From contig JAJTUP010000101.1 of assembly GCA_021399435.1 (NCBI GenBank), positions 62,001 to 126,000 on the forward strand: a stretch of DNA of 64,000 bases, written 5' to 3'. Source of the DNA: Diaporthe sp. PMI_573. Its lineage: Eukaryota > Ascomycota > Sordariomycetes > Diaporthales > Diaporthaceae. The position numbers and the translations under genes are program-made. Positions 1 to 10,675 of this stretch are shown here, piece after piece (position 1 is the first letter of the stretch; every line of letters begins with the position of its first letter). The notes under the pieces were generated by a model. The model ran no database searches. It was not told the DNA's origin and worked only from the letters and a program-made list of their open reading frames with translations.

Positions 1-39
1 AGTATATTCTATGCTTAATATTTTAAAGTTGTCTCGCCG

Positions 40-2035
40 GCCGACAAAGCCATCATATTACTACTAACCCTCTAAGAGTTTTTTCTAACCATTAGAAAAA
101 CTAATTAGCAATATTTTTAGTTAACTAAAACAGCCTTGGCTATACCCTAACTTGCTGAGAAATAAGGGCCTTGGCAACCTATCTAGGCTCCTCGAGAAAG
201 AAGGTTGATCTTCTCGAAAAAAAGTAGCTAAGAGCCTTCCTCCTTTATTACCCTATCCTTTAAAGCCGTAAGTATTAGCACGTTAAAGTAAAGCAGCTTA
301 GGATAGCCACTAAATAAAATGTCGGGTTATAGTTTAACTTTATAAGGCTACCTATTATAAAGGCAATTAAGCCGGCCAATCAATAAAATGCCGACAAGGG
401 TGGGCTTATAAAGGGCAAGTTAGAGAAGGTCCTAACTATTAGCTATTTTAATAGCAGCAAGCTTCTTTAAAAAGACTTTAATTTAAGAGCGTAGACCTCT
501 TTTCTTAAGTATATCTCTGCTATAGGTAAGTCCCTAATTCCTCTAATTATTTTCAAGAGACTAAGTATTTAATAGCAGTGGTTTCCTATTGTTCTTAAAG
601 ATTACAATGGCTGGCAGTTTACAGCAACAAAAAAGGGGTAGATGGAGAAACCTATTACCATCTACTAGCTTTAAAGGGTCTTCCTTCTACTAACAGCGCC
701 GGAAGACCCTTCTAAATGGCGCCTTCTCGTGATTAATGGGCACCATATACATATAACGGTGGATTTTATATAGGAATACTTCTCAAATAAAGTATATATT
801 GTTTTTTTACCAGCCTATACCTTATATATACTTTAACTGCTAGATGTAGCAGTCTTTGGCCCTCTAAAGACTACCTTTAAGAAGTATCTCGGCCAACAAG
901 GAGGGCATAATTCATTATCAGTTATAGCAAAGAAACGTTTCCTTTATTACTATTACAAGGCCCAAATAAAGGCACTTACAGAGTTAAATATCCATTCTAG
1001 CTAGCAGGCAACGGGTCTTTAGCCATTATCTAAGCATAGGGCACTTAAATGTAATGATCACACTAAACCTTTGTGGGGTTCAGTAGGCAACCTGTAGGGT
1101 TTATGTTAGCAATACGGCGTAGAGGTGATACTTGACTGTTCGGTGTAAGACACGATGATTCTGCGAGTATGATCACTAGCTGTGAGGCTATCCAGTTGTT
1201 GGACTGAATACTTAGATTGACGACTGAAGAGTCTGTTCTATGAAAGCTATCTACTGTGGTGATGACCATGTCCTTATATGTTCCGACTCTTCATCCGTCG
1301 TTGGTGATGGACCGTACGGACCGTTCGTCGACTTGTGCGGTCCAGCCTTGCAGTCGTCTGGACCGCTCGTCGGTCCTGTCGGTCCACCCTGGTCAGGGGG
1401 TACCTGACCCTAACCCTGGCCTTGGCATGCCTTGCTGACTTCGCCCTCAAGTACCTGCGGGGTTGCGTCGTGGCATCTGATTCTGATTGCCGGGGTCATC
1501 GAAACGGGTCCCTTGGGTGCCATGCCTGTTGGTTCATAACATTAAAAGCCACTTTATTAAAGACAACTACATAAAGAAAGCAAAAACACTGGAATTGGCT
1601 ACTAGCAATGGCTTTAGTAGCCATTTTTATACCGATAAGTGCTTTTATCTACCGCGAGGGACCTTTTTTACAACCCCTAAGCAGTCTTAAGAGCTACATA
1701 GTATAGTAGCCCGGTATGCCTATTAGAAGCAACTAAGCCCTATATAACGACTCCTCTTTAGGAAAATTCTCAAGAGCTAGGACCAGAAAGACGTTAGTCT
1801 GACAATATTCTTACAAAAAGCCTAGGAGCTAAAACATCAAATTAAAGTTAGCAGGGCGGTTCGAAAGAAGAAGGTTTAACTTGACCCAAATAAGCTTTTC
1901 GCCGACATTGAGGCTATTTGGAGGACTTAAATAGAAGCCGGCATGGTACCAGAAGATAGCGATAGGTCAGAAGAGTTAGAAACACTATTAGAAACGGGGT
2001 TAACTATTGTCGTGGCGGTAGTGTTGGCGTTACGG
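40..2035 (+). pseudogene. Degenerate pogo/Fot1-like DDE transposase
   Basis: Translation of the plus strand gives a broken but recognisable fungal pogo/Fot1 (DDE_1) transposase. Near 710-880 there is a 'RLLVINGHH' segment matching the family's DGH motif, then 'FLPAYTLYIL' and 'LDVAVFGPLK', which correspond to the conserved LPPHTSHLLQPLDVGVF block. The C-terminal part (about 1600-2030) reads TTPKQS, then a leucine/lysine-rich stretch, then 'RKKKV' and 'FADIEAI', typical of this family's tail. Several in-frame TAG/TAA codons lie where CAG, CAA or TGG is expected, as RIP produces. The N-terminal part is cut by the window edge. A GC-richer block (about 1051-1541) interrupts the frame. The element can no longer encode a transposase. 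Confidence 0.8.
1051..1541. mobile_element. Candidate short non-autonomous insertion in the transposase relic
   Basis: This block is richer in G+C than its flanks and splits the pogo-like transposase between its ATGL-like segment and its TTPKQS segment. Its ends look like short imperfect inverted repeats: the left end starts atgtaatgatca, and the reverse complement of the right end starts atgttatgaacc. The flanks are ttaa on the left and taaa on the right, which could be a decayed TTAA target duplication. No coding sequence is recognisable inside. It may be a MITE-like element or simply a poorly conserved linker of the transposase. Confidence 0.35.
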
Positions 2036-3512
2036 CAAAGGCGGCGTGGGTGACAGAGGGCGGCCGAGAACGGGGGTGGGCCGAGATCCGGGCCGGGCAC
2101 GTTACTTCCCTGGGTTACCGGTTCATCAGGCTGTCTATTCAATGGCTGTTCCATGAGTCTCGCCGGCACAGGAGGCGAGCCATGACGGAATGTCGGTAAA
2201 CACGCCGCTAACACCGTAAGCTGGTAGTAGGTTTTCGGTAAGCAGGGGCATGTTGGCGATGCATGGGGAAAGAAGCACAAGGGTGTCCGCAAAGGCGCAT
2301 ACACCACCGGCATACCCTCACGACACTGCCGAAGAACGCTGAGGCCGGTTAGGGCTTGGATTAGAGAGTGTCAGAGCTGTTGGTAGAGGCAGTATAGAGC
2401 TGTTGATGTTTTTAGCATCATGTTCTATCGCACCACTCGGCAGGTGCGGCACTGCGGGTATAGGGAGGTTCCCTTGAGAAGATGGCACCGACGCGATATC
2501 CCTAGTCGCCCAAGCATAACTGCAATAATTCTGTACGGCTTATTAGCAGAAAGCAACAAAGAGAACGACAATAGCAATAGACTATACCCTCCAGTGCCGC
2601 TGCCGCCAATTAAATCAAAGCACTCGCATGGCCGAGGCACTTATTCCAAACCCTTGGTCTCGCACATACGCTCAATGATATTCGATTATTAGTTTTCACT
2701 GTCTTCAACAACTCCTTGTCGGAGCGTCAAATCACAGAAAGGCTTGACACGCTTACAAAATCGCATGATCACGACGTTCGCAGCTTCCGCCTATTAACTA
2801 CGGAGCCACGAGGAGATTTTGAACGGATTCAAGGAAACCCATGTAGGCTGTCATACTGGTAAGTATGCTTTTAAATGAAGACGGAACGAGAGGCTGAGAT
2901 CAAGAAGTCTATTCTGCGAACGACAGGCTCGTTACCTACCTGTTCATTAACAGCAAGCTTGAGTTTCACAAGAAAGACGTTAAAGCGGAACAGGTAGGCG
3001 AGGAAATACAATTTGTAAGTCGTGCAACTCAATAGATGGAACGTATACTAAGCAATGTCTAGCGCTGGCTTGGCTTTGGAAATGACAGGAAAAGCGAATC
3101 GAGGGATCTTGTACTAGGTAGCCTTAAAGAGGTTTAAGTATTGAAGATTGCCTAGATAGATCAAGAACCATTCATAAAGAGGTTCTCTAGTTTTGGTCCC
3201 TTTGTTTTGCTTAATGCTTTGATGAAGTCTGGGGAAACCCGAACAAGGTCTTATTTTCGAGTGATACCACTACCATGGAGATCCCTGAATTCCGTAATCG
3301 ACTTTCTCTGTAAAACGCTTTGGGAGAAGATGAGGAGGCAAGAAGTCGCACGGATCCGCACAGAGTGGAAGAAGACACAAGCGATAGACGACATTGATCG
3401 GTGAGTCCAAAACCGCAAGTCCGCGCCCAAGACTACTTTAAAGTAAATTCATGGTTAAACAGCCAGGTGAGGCTCTACTAGGAGCTCTTGGCTCGCGCTC
3501 TTAGTTTTTTCA
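2036..3512. other. Gene-poor stretch
   Basis: Short open frames occur at 2420-2692 and 3207-3404 on the plus strand, but neither shows a recognisable domain or convincing splice context. The stretch 2700-2870 reads as a possible gene fragment, with the segment SERQITERLD in one frame, but the frame breaks soon after. I see no transposon ends or RNA genes. Confidence 0.5.
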
Positions 3513-3955
3513 CAGCCCACCCAATCTCGATTTCATCGCGATGGTCAATATGCTAGTTGACCGCTCGTGGCGTAAAGCCATCGAATCGTCTAGCTTCTTG
3601 AGCCCTGCCAATTTTGGTGTGGATTTGTTCATGTCGCTGGAGAGGGAGCTTAAAGGAATTCTAAGCCGGGCCCCCGAGCCTCGGGCTCTCAATCATGGAT
3701 CATCACCAAGTATCCATCGCCGCTGCGTCTATGCCCGTTGCGGTCACCAGTCCTGTTTTCATCCCGCTTTTCGATGGGCGCTCGACATATTGGGCACGTG
3801 TTGTTCTGCTTCAGCCATACACCGACGCATTCGCCTTGGAACCAGTACTGACAAGGGAGAACTGTTACCTCGTCTCCCAGGCGCACCTCGTGAGTGTGTG
3901 AGTATGATCTTGCCTTTCCTGAAGCCTTCTTCGGTATGTGCTTAGATTCGGGCAA
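3513..3955 (-). pseudogene. RING-H2 finger protein remnant
   Basis: The minus strand encodes the second half of a RING-H2 domain, the fold that recruits E2 enzymes in E3 ubiquitin ligases. The block 'DEVTVLPC' is followed by 'WLKQNNTCPICRAPIE', matching the conserved LPC...HWFH...C..WL..HNTCPICR pattern. Three things mark it as dead. The two N-terminal zinc cysteines are absent, replaced by an out-of-frame SYSHTH stretch. The H-x-x-H pair reads Y and Q instead of histidines. A stop follows shortly after the domain at about 3689, although the same frame continues with GSGARLRIPLSSL. No ATG starts this frame. The family match is clear; the original gene length is unknown. Confidence 0.7.
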
Positions 3956-4474
3956 CTAGGTCGGGGGCGAGGGTCCTAGTCTCGAAGACAACGACGACCA
4001 CAAATCTTAAACCTCCGGCTCGCTTCCCTTGCTCCCTCGTCTCTGCCAACTGATAGTGACGGTGACGGATACGTTTGTGATAAGCCTGGTTGTCCAGAAC
4101 TTTGGGGGGTTTCGGGGAGACAGGCTGCATGTGAAAGGGCAATGCTGGATAGCCATTGGCCACAAACTCTTGACAGCCAGGAGCGTGACACCTTGGCCTG
4201 GTCACCGGAGAGCTGTCCTCAGCGGTGGGCAGGAACGGGTTCCCAGCCCAATGACTATGGCTCAAGATGAGATAGCACCTTACTACGCTCCACTGTTTAT
4301 GTCTCCCAACCAAACGTTGATTTCCAACCCGTACTATCAACAAACATATGTACACTTGTCTTGCGTAAATCCAGCGCTCTTTTTATCTCAATATGGGTAT
4401 TGTATTTAATAGTATTTTCGTTTAACCTCTTTAAGGCTAATTAAGGAAGCAGGTTTTTCTCTGGTGATCCCTTC
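3956..4474. other. No supported gene
   Basis: Overlapping open frames exist on both strands (4029-4409 plus, 3942-4355 minus) but none has a recognised domain. The minus-strand frame could hold remnants of the upstream part of the RING gene. I could not confirm this. Confidence 0.4.
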
Positions 4475-4940
4475 ATGGCTAACGGCTACTACACCCCAAC
4501 TATACAGTTTGGGGGAACTTCTCACCAGGACAGCAACGACTTTGCCATGCCATAATGTTGGGAGCACGGCTGCAAAGGCCGTCAGTTCTCCACATTAAGC
4601 AACCTTCTTCGCCACCAGAGAGAGAAATCCGGCCAGGCGCCTAAGCCGAGCTGCCCAGACTGTGGAGCCAGGTTTACCCGGACGACAGCACGTAATGTTT
4701 ACCAGAAAGGTCAAAAGTGCAAAAGAAAGAGGAAGTCTCCCGTCAGAATTCGGATTTGAATGAACCCAACGTAGCTACAAGGCGTGGGATGCGAACCTTA
4801 ACAAATCCTTAAACCAGTTGGCAGAAAACGGTGTGATTACTAATGTTGAAGAAGGACAAGCTCTAGACAATTCTAATACTAAACACGGAGAAATGCGCAT
4901 GCTTAGCGAAGAGCTTCTTGAGACTGACAAATTGGCTTAA
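4475..4940 (+). pseudogene. C2H2 zinc-finger protein pseudogene
   Basis: Reading from the ATG at 4475 gives a short leader, a TAA stop at 4553-4555, and then in the same frame two C2H2-like fingers. The first has C-x4-C, the segment [11 protein letters not shown] and its histidine. The second is C-P-D-C-G-A-R-F followed by a tyrosine where the histidine should be and a terminal cysteine, then a basic KRKRK tail. The last part of the gene (about 4740-4940) is readable only in the next frame, with a TGA at 4761 and a final TAA at 4938-4940, so there is also a one-base shift near 4737. The TAA and the His-to-Tyr change both fit C-to-T decay. It probably descends from a DNA-binding fungal zinc-finger protein; I do not know its targets. 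Confidence 0.75.
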
Positions 4941-5284
4941 ATATTGTATAGGAAGCGTAAATTCAGCAAAATAGAAGGGGCAATTGTTTATATAGATTTA
5001 TTCTTATAGATTAGGGTAGATTCTTGTTAGGCATAAGTCTCTAAGAGCCTTTGTGTATCCCTAGGCTGACGCACTAAGCCCTTTATGCTTAGAGGCAACT
5101 CAAGGACCCCCCTTTACTAAGCTTTAATAGGACAAAGCATTGTTGCCTAACCAGGGGCTTCTTTCTCGCTATACATAAACGCAAGCCTTTGTTACATTAA
5201 TTAGCCGTTTTTCAAGACCGTTAACCCCTGTGCACGATATTACACACAACTTCTCTCACTAATTAAGTTCATACCTACACGACT
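4941..5284. other. AT-rich intergenic
   Basis: Low-complexity, AT-rich sequence with no open frame worth reporting. It contains the probable promoter of the gene starting at 5285, but no clear elements stand out. Confidence 0.5.
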
Positions 5285-6304
5285 ATGCGCCAGAAATTGG
5301 TACCTGCTAGTGGTGCAAGTAATACAGAAATTGCGTTTACATCAGAAATATTAGACCAGAAGGGGAGGCCTAAATGGTCATCGAAACAATTGAAAACAGG
5401 GCTTCGGGAGGACCAAGCCTGTCGAAGACACAAAGCATTCCAAAACCGCAATGCAGATGACCCGATGGGAGAGCCAGGACGGAACCAAGCAAGGCAGGCC
5501 GGGGCCGCCAAGTCGCAACCCTGTCTTCTCAAGTCAAAAGCCCCCAACCCACCAGGAAGGGCCCTCCGCCGCTGTTCGCACTCAATCGGGTCTATTAGCC
5601 TAACTCTGTCGCGAAGGAATACCAACAATACTACAAAGAAGCCGGATGGGCTCCCTCAGACGCCCACAATAGCCGTGCAACCAGGAGAGCCCTTGACAGA
5701 GCATCAGGCGTCTAAACGGGGATCCTTCAATTCTACCAACTCTATGCAATTGTCTCCGCGGACCTGCTCAGAGGTCGCAAAATCACCACTACACGGAAAC
5801 GGCACCTTCAGAGGCGTTGTCGATGCCGCCCCGGGTAAGATCTACCAGGCCTACTATAAAGACGGGAGGTACGACGGCTGGTGGATGTGTACGCCGCTCC
5901 CCTGGGAAGCATGGAAGGAGCATATCGGGATCCGGTTTAGCTTCGAACAGGCGGGCCTATTTTCCGACCTTCCCGGCTGTTACAACACAAATCGAATACG
6001 AGCTAATAAAGACAAGAAAAAGACAAGGGGCAAAGGCTCTCGCAGGATGAAGTCCGTCATCACGGGCTGGAAAAAGGGATATGAACTTGGGGGCCGCCAG
6101 GAGACAGAGCACGTCTTTCCCGTGCTCTTCTTTGATGACACGCCGGGTGAGCCGGGCAACTTCACATTTCCGGGCCCAGAGAAAGTGTTTACGTTCTCAC
6201 AGAACGCGCGGGAAGCCCTCCCTACGGAATGGGTCGCGGCGGCGAATCTAAGGCTTCCTGGGGCTGATGTTGGTTCTCCCGTTGCAGGGCGCGAGACGGC
6301 GTAG
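5285..6304 (+). CDS. Uncharacterised 339-aa protein
   Basis: This is an uninterrupted frame from ATG to TAG with G+C higher than its flanks. The first 170 residues are basic, polar and of low complexity, with a QACRRHKAFQNR segment. The C-terminal half is compact and rich in aromatic residues. It holds 'IYQAYYKDGRYDGWWMCTP' at about residue 186, a KKKTRGKG basic linker near 245, and a 'FFDDTPGEPGNFTFPGPE' segment near 285. The aromatic block resembles small beta-barrel modules, but I cannot name the family. The frame has no nonsense codons although it lies among RIP-damaged relics, so it is either a retained single-copy gene or a recent arrival. No signal peptide or membrane span is evident. 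Confidence 0.6.
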   Translation: MRQKLVPASGASNTEIAFTSEILDQKGRPKWSSKQLKTGLREDQACRRHKAFQNRNADDPMGEPGRNQARQAGAAKSQPCLLKSKAPNPPGRALRRCSHSIGSISLTLSRRNTNNTTKKPDGLPQTPTIAVQPGEPLTEHQASKRGSFNSTNSMQLSPRTCSEVAKSPLHGNGTFRGVVDAAPGKIYQAYYKDGRYDGWWMCTPLPWEAWKEHIGIRFSFEQAGLFSDLPGCYNTNRIRANKDKKKTRGKGSRRMKSVITGWKKGYELGGRQETEHVFPVLFFDDTPGEPGNFTFPGPEKVFTFSQNAREALPTEWVAAANLRLPGADVGSPVAGRETA

Positions 6305-6605
6305 AAAATTTATGCTCAGCAAACGCCACTTTATACAGTGCTACTCCTCCCTAGATTCAGGTTCCTTACAATTTCACTTGGTCCTAGATTGGAATAAGAA
6401 ATAGCTGCTTTCTAGATCCTTATTGCATCTTTGTTGGTAAAGGGTGGAGGGCAATGTTATATAAATATCAATTAAAACCCATCATTCAATACTCAATATT
6501 TTATAATATTTGTAAATTACTTTACTTTTCCATCCCTGAGAACGATCTCTGGTATAACCTATATCCTTTTGATTCATTTTATATCTATTCCTAAATATCA
6601 TAAAA

Positions 6606-6872
6606 ATGTCACCTCTAAAACCGGAGCAAGCCAAACTGCTGGCGCGACAGATCTTGCGCTTTGAACAACATTGCAAGCTCTCTGAGCAGGTAGTTGAAGC
6701 TGCCAAGCTCTGGTGGCATCCAGACTGGTTGGCCTGGCAGGACTCGGTTAACGAGGATGTGTACCCTCTTGGGGCCTGGACCAAGCCGGGAAAGGTAGAA
6801 GAGGTTGTATATCAGCTAAGTGCTTATTGGGCTGAACAAAACGTAGATAGGAGTAAGTTTTCCCGCGCATGA
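6606..6872 (+). CDS. Small hypothetical protein, 88 aa
   Basis: An open frame starts at an ATG with A at position -3 (ataaaaATGtc) and ends at TGA. The protein is mostly helical by composition, rich in Q, E, L and W, with a WWHPDWLAWQDSV segment in the middle. I recognise no domain. It lies 300 bp downstream of the 339-aa gene on the same strand with AT-rich DNA between them. It could be a real small gene or the open remnant of a larger one. Confidence 0.35.
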   Translation: MSPLKPEQAKLLARQILRFEQHCKLSEQVVEAAKLWWHPDWLAWQDSVNEDVYPLGAWTKPGKVEEVVYQLSAYWAEQNVDRSKFSRA

Positions 6873-7215
6873 ACCTGGGTGATTTGTGGCTTATACCTGT
6901 TTAGTGAGACCCTTGTAAGGTCTGAGTCTTGTACAGAGAATGCAGCAACCCCAAAACAGTCTCATGGTTTTCAATGGCCCTCATAAATACAAGTAATTTA
7001 GTCTATACCAACCCTTTATAAAAACATTTAACTAACCGAAATAAATAGCTTACGACGAAACAACTTGATACAACATTTGGTATATATCGATAGCGACCGG
7101 GAGGGATTAGTGTGACGATAGAGTGCTAATAGTGTTTTCATACGAGGTTAATATGACGGTAGAATGCTTTAGAGCTTTTATGTAGCCCTAGTTAATCTGC
7201 TTGTATTTAATCTGC
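6873..7215. other. AT-rich intergenic
   Basis: No gene is seen. The part 7095-7195 contains two loosely similar segments of about 40 bp (each with a ttagtgtgacgatagagtgc-like core), probably a decayed tandem duplication. Confidence 0.4.
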
Positions 7216-7440
7216 CTTACAGTGGGCAGCGTCTGTTACATTAAATGTAGACTCTACCTCCTTGGTAGAATAGTCCGCCTGTCAGACCTCTCTGACGATC
7301 TCCTTGGCCTTCTGGACCCAATCAGGCCGGTCTGCCCATTGTTCTTCAAAATACTCCTAGCTGTAGCCAGGATGTAGGGCAAGGGCTGTACAGTAGACCT
7401 CTTAAGCGGCCCGCCAGGGCGCCTGGAAGTCTCCGCACGT
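7216..7440 (-). pseudogene. hAT transposase C-terminal fragment
   Basis: The minus strand reads as a short interrupted stretch with 'TALALHPGYS', then a stop where tryptophan is expected, then 'EYFEEQWADRPDWV' and 'AKEIVREV'. This matches the region of fungal hAT transposases that carries the A..LHP..K..Y....W pattern just before the C-terminal dimerisation part. At least three in-frame stops are present. No terminal repeats were found, so this is an isolated relic. Confidence 0.6.
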
Positions 7441-8221
7441 GTCTTATCTATTGGACCTTCCTCTATATTCGAAAGGGATTATAAATATACCTATTGCCAA
7501 CTCTATGGCACTACTTCTATCCTCTACCGGGGACGAAGCGGTATGGAGATCTTCCTGCATCTCAAGGCTTGGATCCTCGATCTTTAAATGTACTTGGCGG
7601 ATATTTCTGTCTATAGGAGAGCCTGGAAATACATTTTGTCAATGTTGATAGAATGCGGACGATTGGGATGCTGACATACAAGTTATGGAAATGTCAATCT
7701 AGGAAGAACTAATCGTAATAAGCTTACCATCTCATAATCCTAACAAGAGGTTAGTATAACGACTCGTGGTGGAAGGTACTACTGCGCCATAGACCAAAAG
7801 ATCAGCTAATATTCAAACTCTCTCTCTGTGTAAACATTCCTTCCAACCATGTATGTAGGGGAGCCAATTCGGAAGACTCCAAATGTGTCAAATTCCTTCC
7901 ATCGGAGACGAGTGATACGGTTTATATTGCAATCTCCATAATATTGATGGAGATATATGGCATTAAGACTCAGTAAAGAAAATCATAGCCACATCTATCA
8001 GAGGTGATCCGCACTTTATACTTCTCCAAAAGCTTTCTTGTCGGGACTCCATCTCAGCTGCAGATCTCTGGGATTTATGCAAGGAAATGGGGTTGAAGGT
8101 AGAAGATGAGGAGGCCAAAACAATGATTGTGGATCATCCTTGCGATCTTTTATCCCCCTTATAAATGAGGAACTGACGGACTACTGCCCCTCAGGAACGC
8201 CTGGCCTTTGACGAAAATGGA
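7441..8221. other. No supported gene; possible upstream exon
   Basis: An open stretch at about 8008-8162 (plus strand) reads SAADLWDLCKEMGLKVED and ends at a stop. It could be an upstream exon or relic of the frame at 8222-8620, since a CAG acceptor-like site lies at about 8194. The rest shows nothing recognisable. Confidence 0.3.
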
Positions 8222-8620
8222 ATGTTTCCAGGAGCTGAAGAGAGATGGCAAAAAAGGGTCCGAATGGCTCGATCCTTTGGCTTGGACACTGGCGAAAGTG
8301 GAATTGATTCTAAGCCATTTGTCTTGATGAACATGATTAGCTCGGCATCTTCAAAGGTGACCAAAAAGCTTATTTGGAACCCCGGAAACGAGTTTAACGA
8401 AGACTTTGACGATCCCGACGACAATCCCGGTCAAGAAAATGTGTATCGAGAGAACATTGAGGCGATGCACAAATTAAATGAAGAAAGACATTCTAGAACC
8501 AAGGCTAGCGCTAAACGAGTCAACCTGCTGGCTCTATACCCATCCTCAATTCAGCGGGCGAAACTAGGCAAACGTCTGTATCGATGTATATCAAGCTCCG
8601 TGACGCCGCCGCATTGTTGA
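8222..8620 (+). CDS. Hypothetical protein, 132 aa
   Basis: An ATG-initiated frame ending in TGA. The reading frame is already open upstream of the ATG (RLAFDENG) just after a possible acceptor, so the true start may lie in an earlier exon. The product is charged, with an acidic NEDFDDPDDNPGQEN stretch at residues 58-72 and a lysine/arginine-rich second half. There is no recognised domain, signal peptide or membrane span. The last 30 residues look less protein-like, so the coding end may be artefactual. Confidence 0.35.
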   Translation: MFPGAEERWQKRVRMARSFGLDTGESGIDSKPFVLMNMISSASSKVTKKLIWNPGNEFNEDFDDPDDNPGQENVYRENIEAMHKLNEERHSRTKASAKRVNLLALYPSSIQRAKLGKRLYRCISSSVTPPHC

Positions 8621-9471
8621 TCCGCTCGATCTAGGTGTACAGTGTTGGGGCTTTATTCCTACCAGGACAGAAATTATATGTACGGGGTCTCGGTATTTAC
8701 AGCAACCGCTTTGCCCTCTACCTTAGGCCTGTTGTTGTTTTTAGAAAGATTAGCTATAAAGCCATTAAGATCTCTTATAGCCGGCCTAGAAGCAACAACT
8801 GGGTAAATATATCCTTCTCTGCTTCAGTTTTCTATAAACTCTCTACGATATTTTGTTTTATATATACGAATTTCCTACCTCCAAACTAGTCACATACTTG
8901 CGCCTTGTCCTCTTCTAAAATGCTAAGCAGCTCGATTTTTCTAGCCTTAGAGTTAGAGGAAAGTCTTTTCCCCCTAAGAATTGTTTTAATATTATAGGCT
9001 GTAAGTTATTTACAGGACCTGGTTGTCAGGATCTCGTCGGCCTCTTCTGTTGATTGGGATCAAGGCTGAGTACCTTAAAGCTTCTATGCTCGTGTCTTCC
9101 TAGGAGCCAGCAACACACCAAACTTTATAGTAAAAAACCGCTAAAAGAGGTTGTGACTATTATGGAGCAAGAGCACAATTTTGTGGCGACGAAGAGAATG
9201 TATAAAGCTTGTTTTAGAGAATAGGGAATTAGGAAGAATGTTACAGTGGGACAAGTCGTAGATATAACGCTGGGTGTATAGCGGGGGAGCTACCAACAAG
9301 TAAACCAGCAACAACTTTGCACCCAGAACTTGGGTCCTCTACCTCATTCTGATCGCATGGATACCACCAACGGCCCAGATCTCGACCAGATCGAGAGGTA
9401 CGACAATGTGTGCGAGAGACAATTGATATTAGTACTGCCAGTGAGTCCAAGTGTGAAGAGTTTCTCCCTCC
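8621..9471. other. Degenerate repeat-like sequence
   Basis: The stretch 8636-9080 has AT-shifted composition and reads on the minus strand as a broken frame with a charged segment (ARKIELLSILEEDKAQV), probably a transposon relic of unknown class. 9100-9470 holds no recognisable feature. Confidence 0.35.
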
Positions 9472-10675
9472 CTAATACCAAGGATGATTTGGAAATGAGA
9501 TCCTAGCTTCAAGCGGAGAATCAGCGATATTCTGCATGATGGAGGACTCAACATCTTCCATCTCTTCCCGCACTCTTTCCTCAACGACATCGTAAATCCT
9601 GTTATCCACATCATTCACCACTTTAGTCTCAACCACGGCGTTGATATGCTGGTCTAACTCTTCTACGACCTTCTGAACAATGCGCTCTTCCGCCTGCCGT
9701 ATCAAACGTACTACCTTGGATTTGTGGGCTTGGAGCCTGGTATCCAGCTTTTCCTCAATTGTAGTATTAATTAAAGCCTGGAGAGACTCATCATCTGCAG
9801 GCAACGTAGAGGCCTCGTGGCGGTACTTCTTAGCTGTTATCGGCAGCACTGTGTCAGCCTAAATACACACCGTGGGAACCATCCTGATAGCACGACGTAC
9901 CCGGGGAAGCACGGCTGGGCAGAGGCGAGCCGGTCTCCGAAGCCTTTCCCGCACCCAGAGGCTCCTCGTACCCAGGTGGCGCTAGCTGAGCATTTGCATA
10001 CAGAGGCGGGGCACCAACAAGACTCGAGCCTTCTACAACGTGGCCGCTGTGACCTTGGTACAAACTCGCCGTATCTTGTTAACCTGCAAGACTTATCAGA
10101 TGGCGATCAGAAGCAGACTTGCAAAGCTCCTGTATATGCTTTATCGACTATTACTTGCCTTTGATAGTGGCGTGAATGGTGAAGGTGGTCTCAGCTACGA
10201 GCATATACATGGCGGCTAGTGTGGACCTTGACTTATCGTTCCCGGGCTCGTACTCGGAGTAAGGCGGAAGGATAAGGGCAGGTTGTTTAGCAAGTTCCCA
10301 TCGAAGCACCAAGGAGTCTGCACGGTGTCCCGTCTCGGTCTCGGAGTGGTTCTCTAAAGATAGTCGACGAACTCGCTCGGGGTAAATGAAGAGGTAAATG
10401 CTCGTCTTCTTTGCGGGTGAGATCCCCGGGGGCGTCTTGATCTAGATAGATGCGCGCAGCTTGAAAAAGGCGCTGGCAGAGCGTGGCTCCCACATGAGAT
10501 CAAACCACAGATTTTCCTGGCGACCGGTCTGCCACTCCACTGTAGCCCTTGACTGCGGTATCTTGACTTCTTTGGGCCATGTCTCCTCGAGGTCGTAGGC
10601 TGGGTCGCTCGACGTGCTGGATTCAGCTTTGGGGGCCTTGGCCGAGGCAGATGCGGTCTTCTCCGTGTCACTCAT
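9472..10675 (-). pseudogene. Coiled-coil protein pseudogene (family member 1)
   Basis: The minus strand reads in one frame from the ATG at 10675. It starts MSDTEKT, has a globular N-terminal part with 'WFDLMWEPRSASAFFKLRA' and 'KKTSIYLFIYPERV', and continues through four nonsense codons: TAG at 10442-10444, a TAA-TAG pair near 10158, and a TAA near 10082. It then has a 'GHVVEG' loop and a proline-rich linker. A likely 52-nt intron (GTACGT at 9900 to CAG at 9849) joins this to a 125-residue coiled coil rich in E, V, K and R, ending PNHPWY. The same architecture recurs on the minus strand at 48.3-51.6 kb. I recognise the layout as a fungal lineage-expanded family, but its function is not known to me. 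All four stops fit C-to-T change. Confidence 0.7.
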
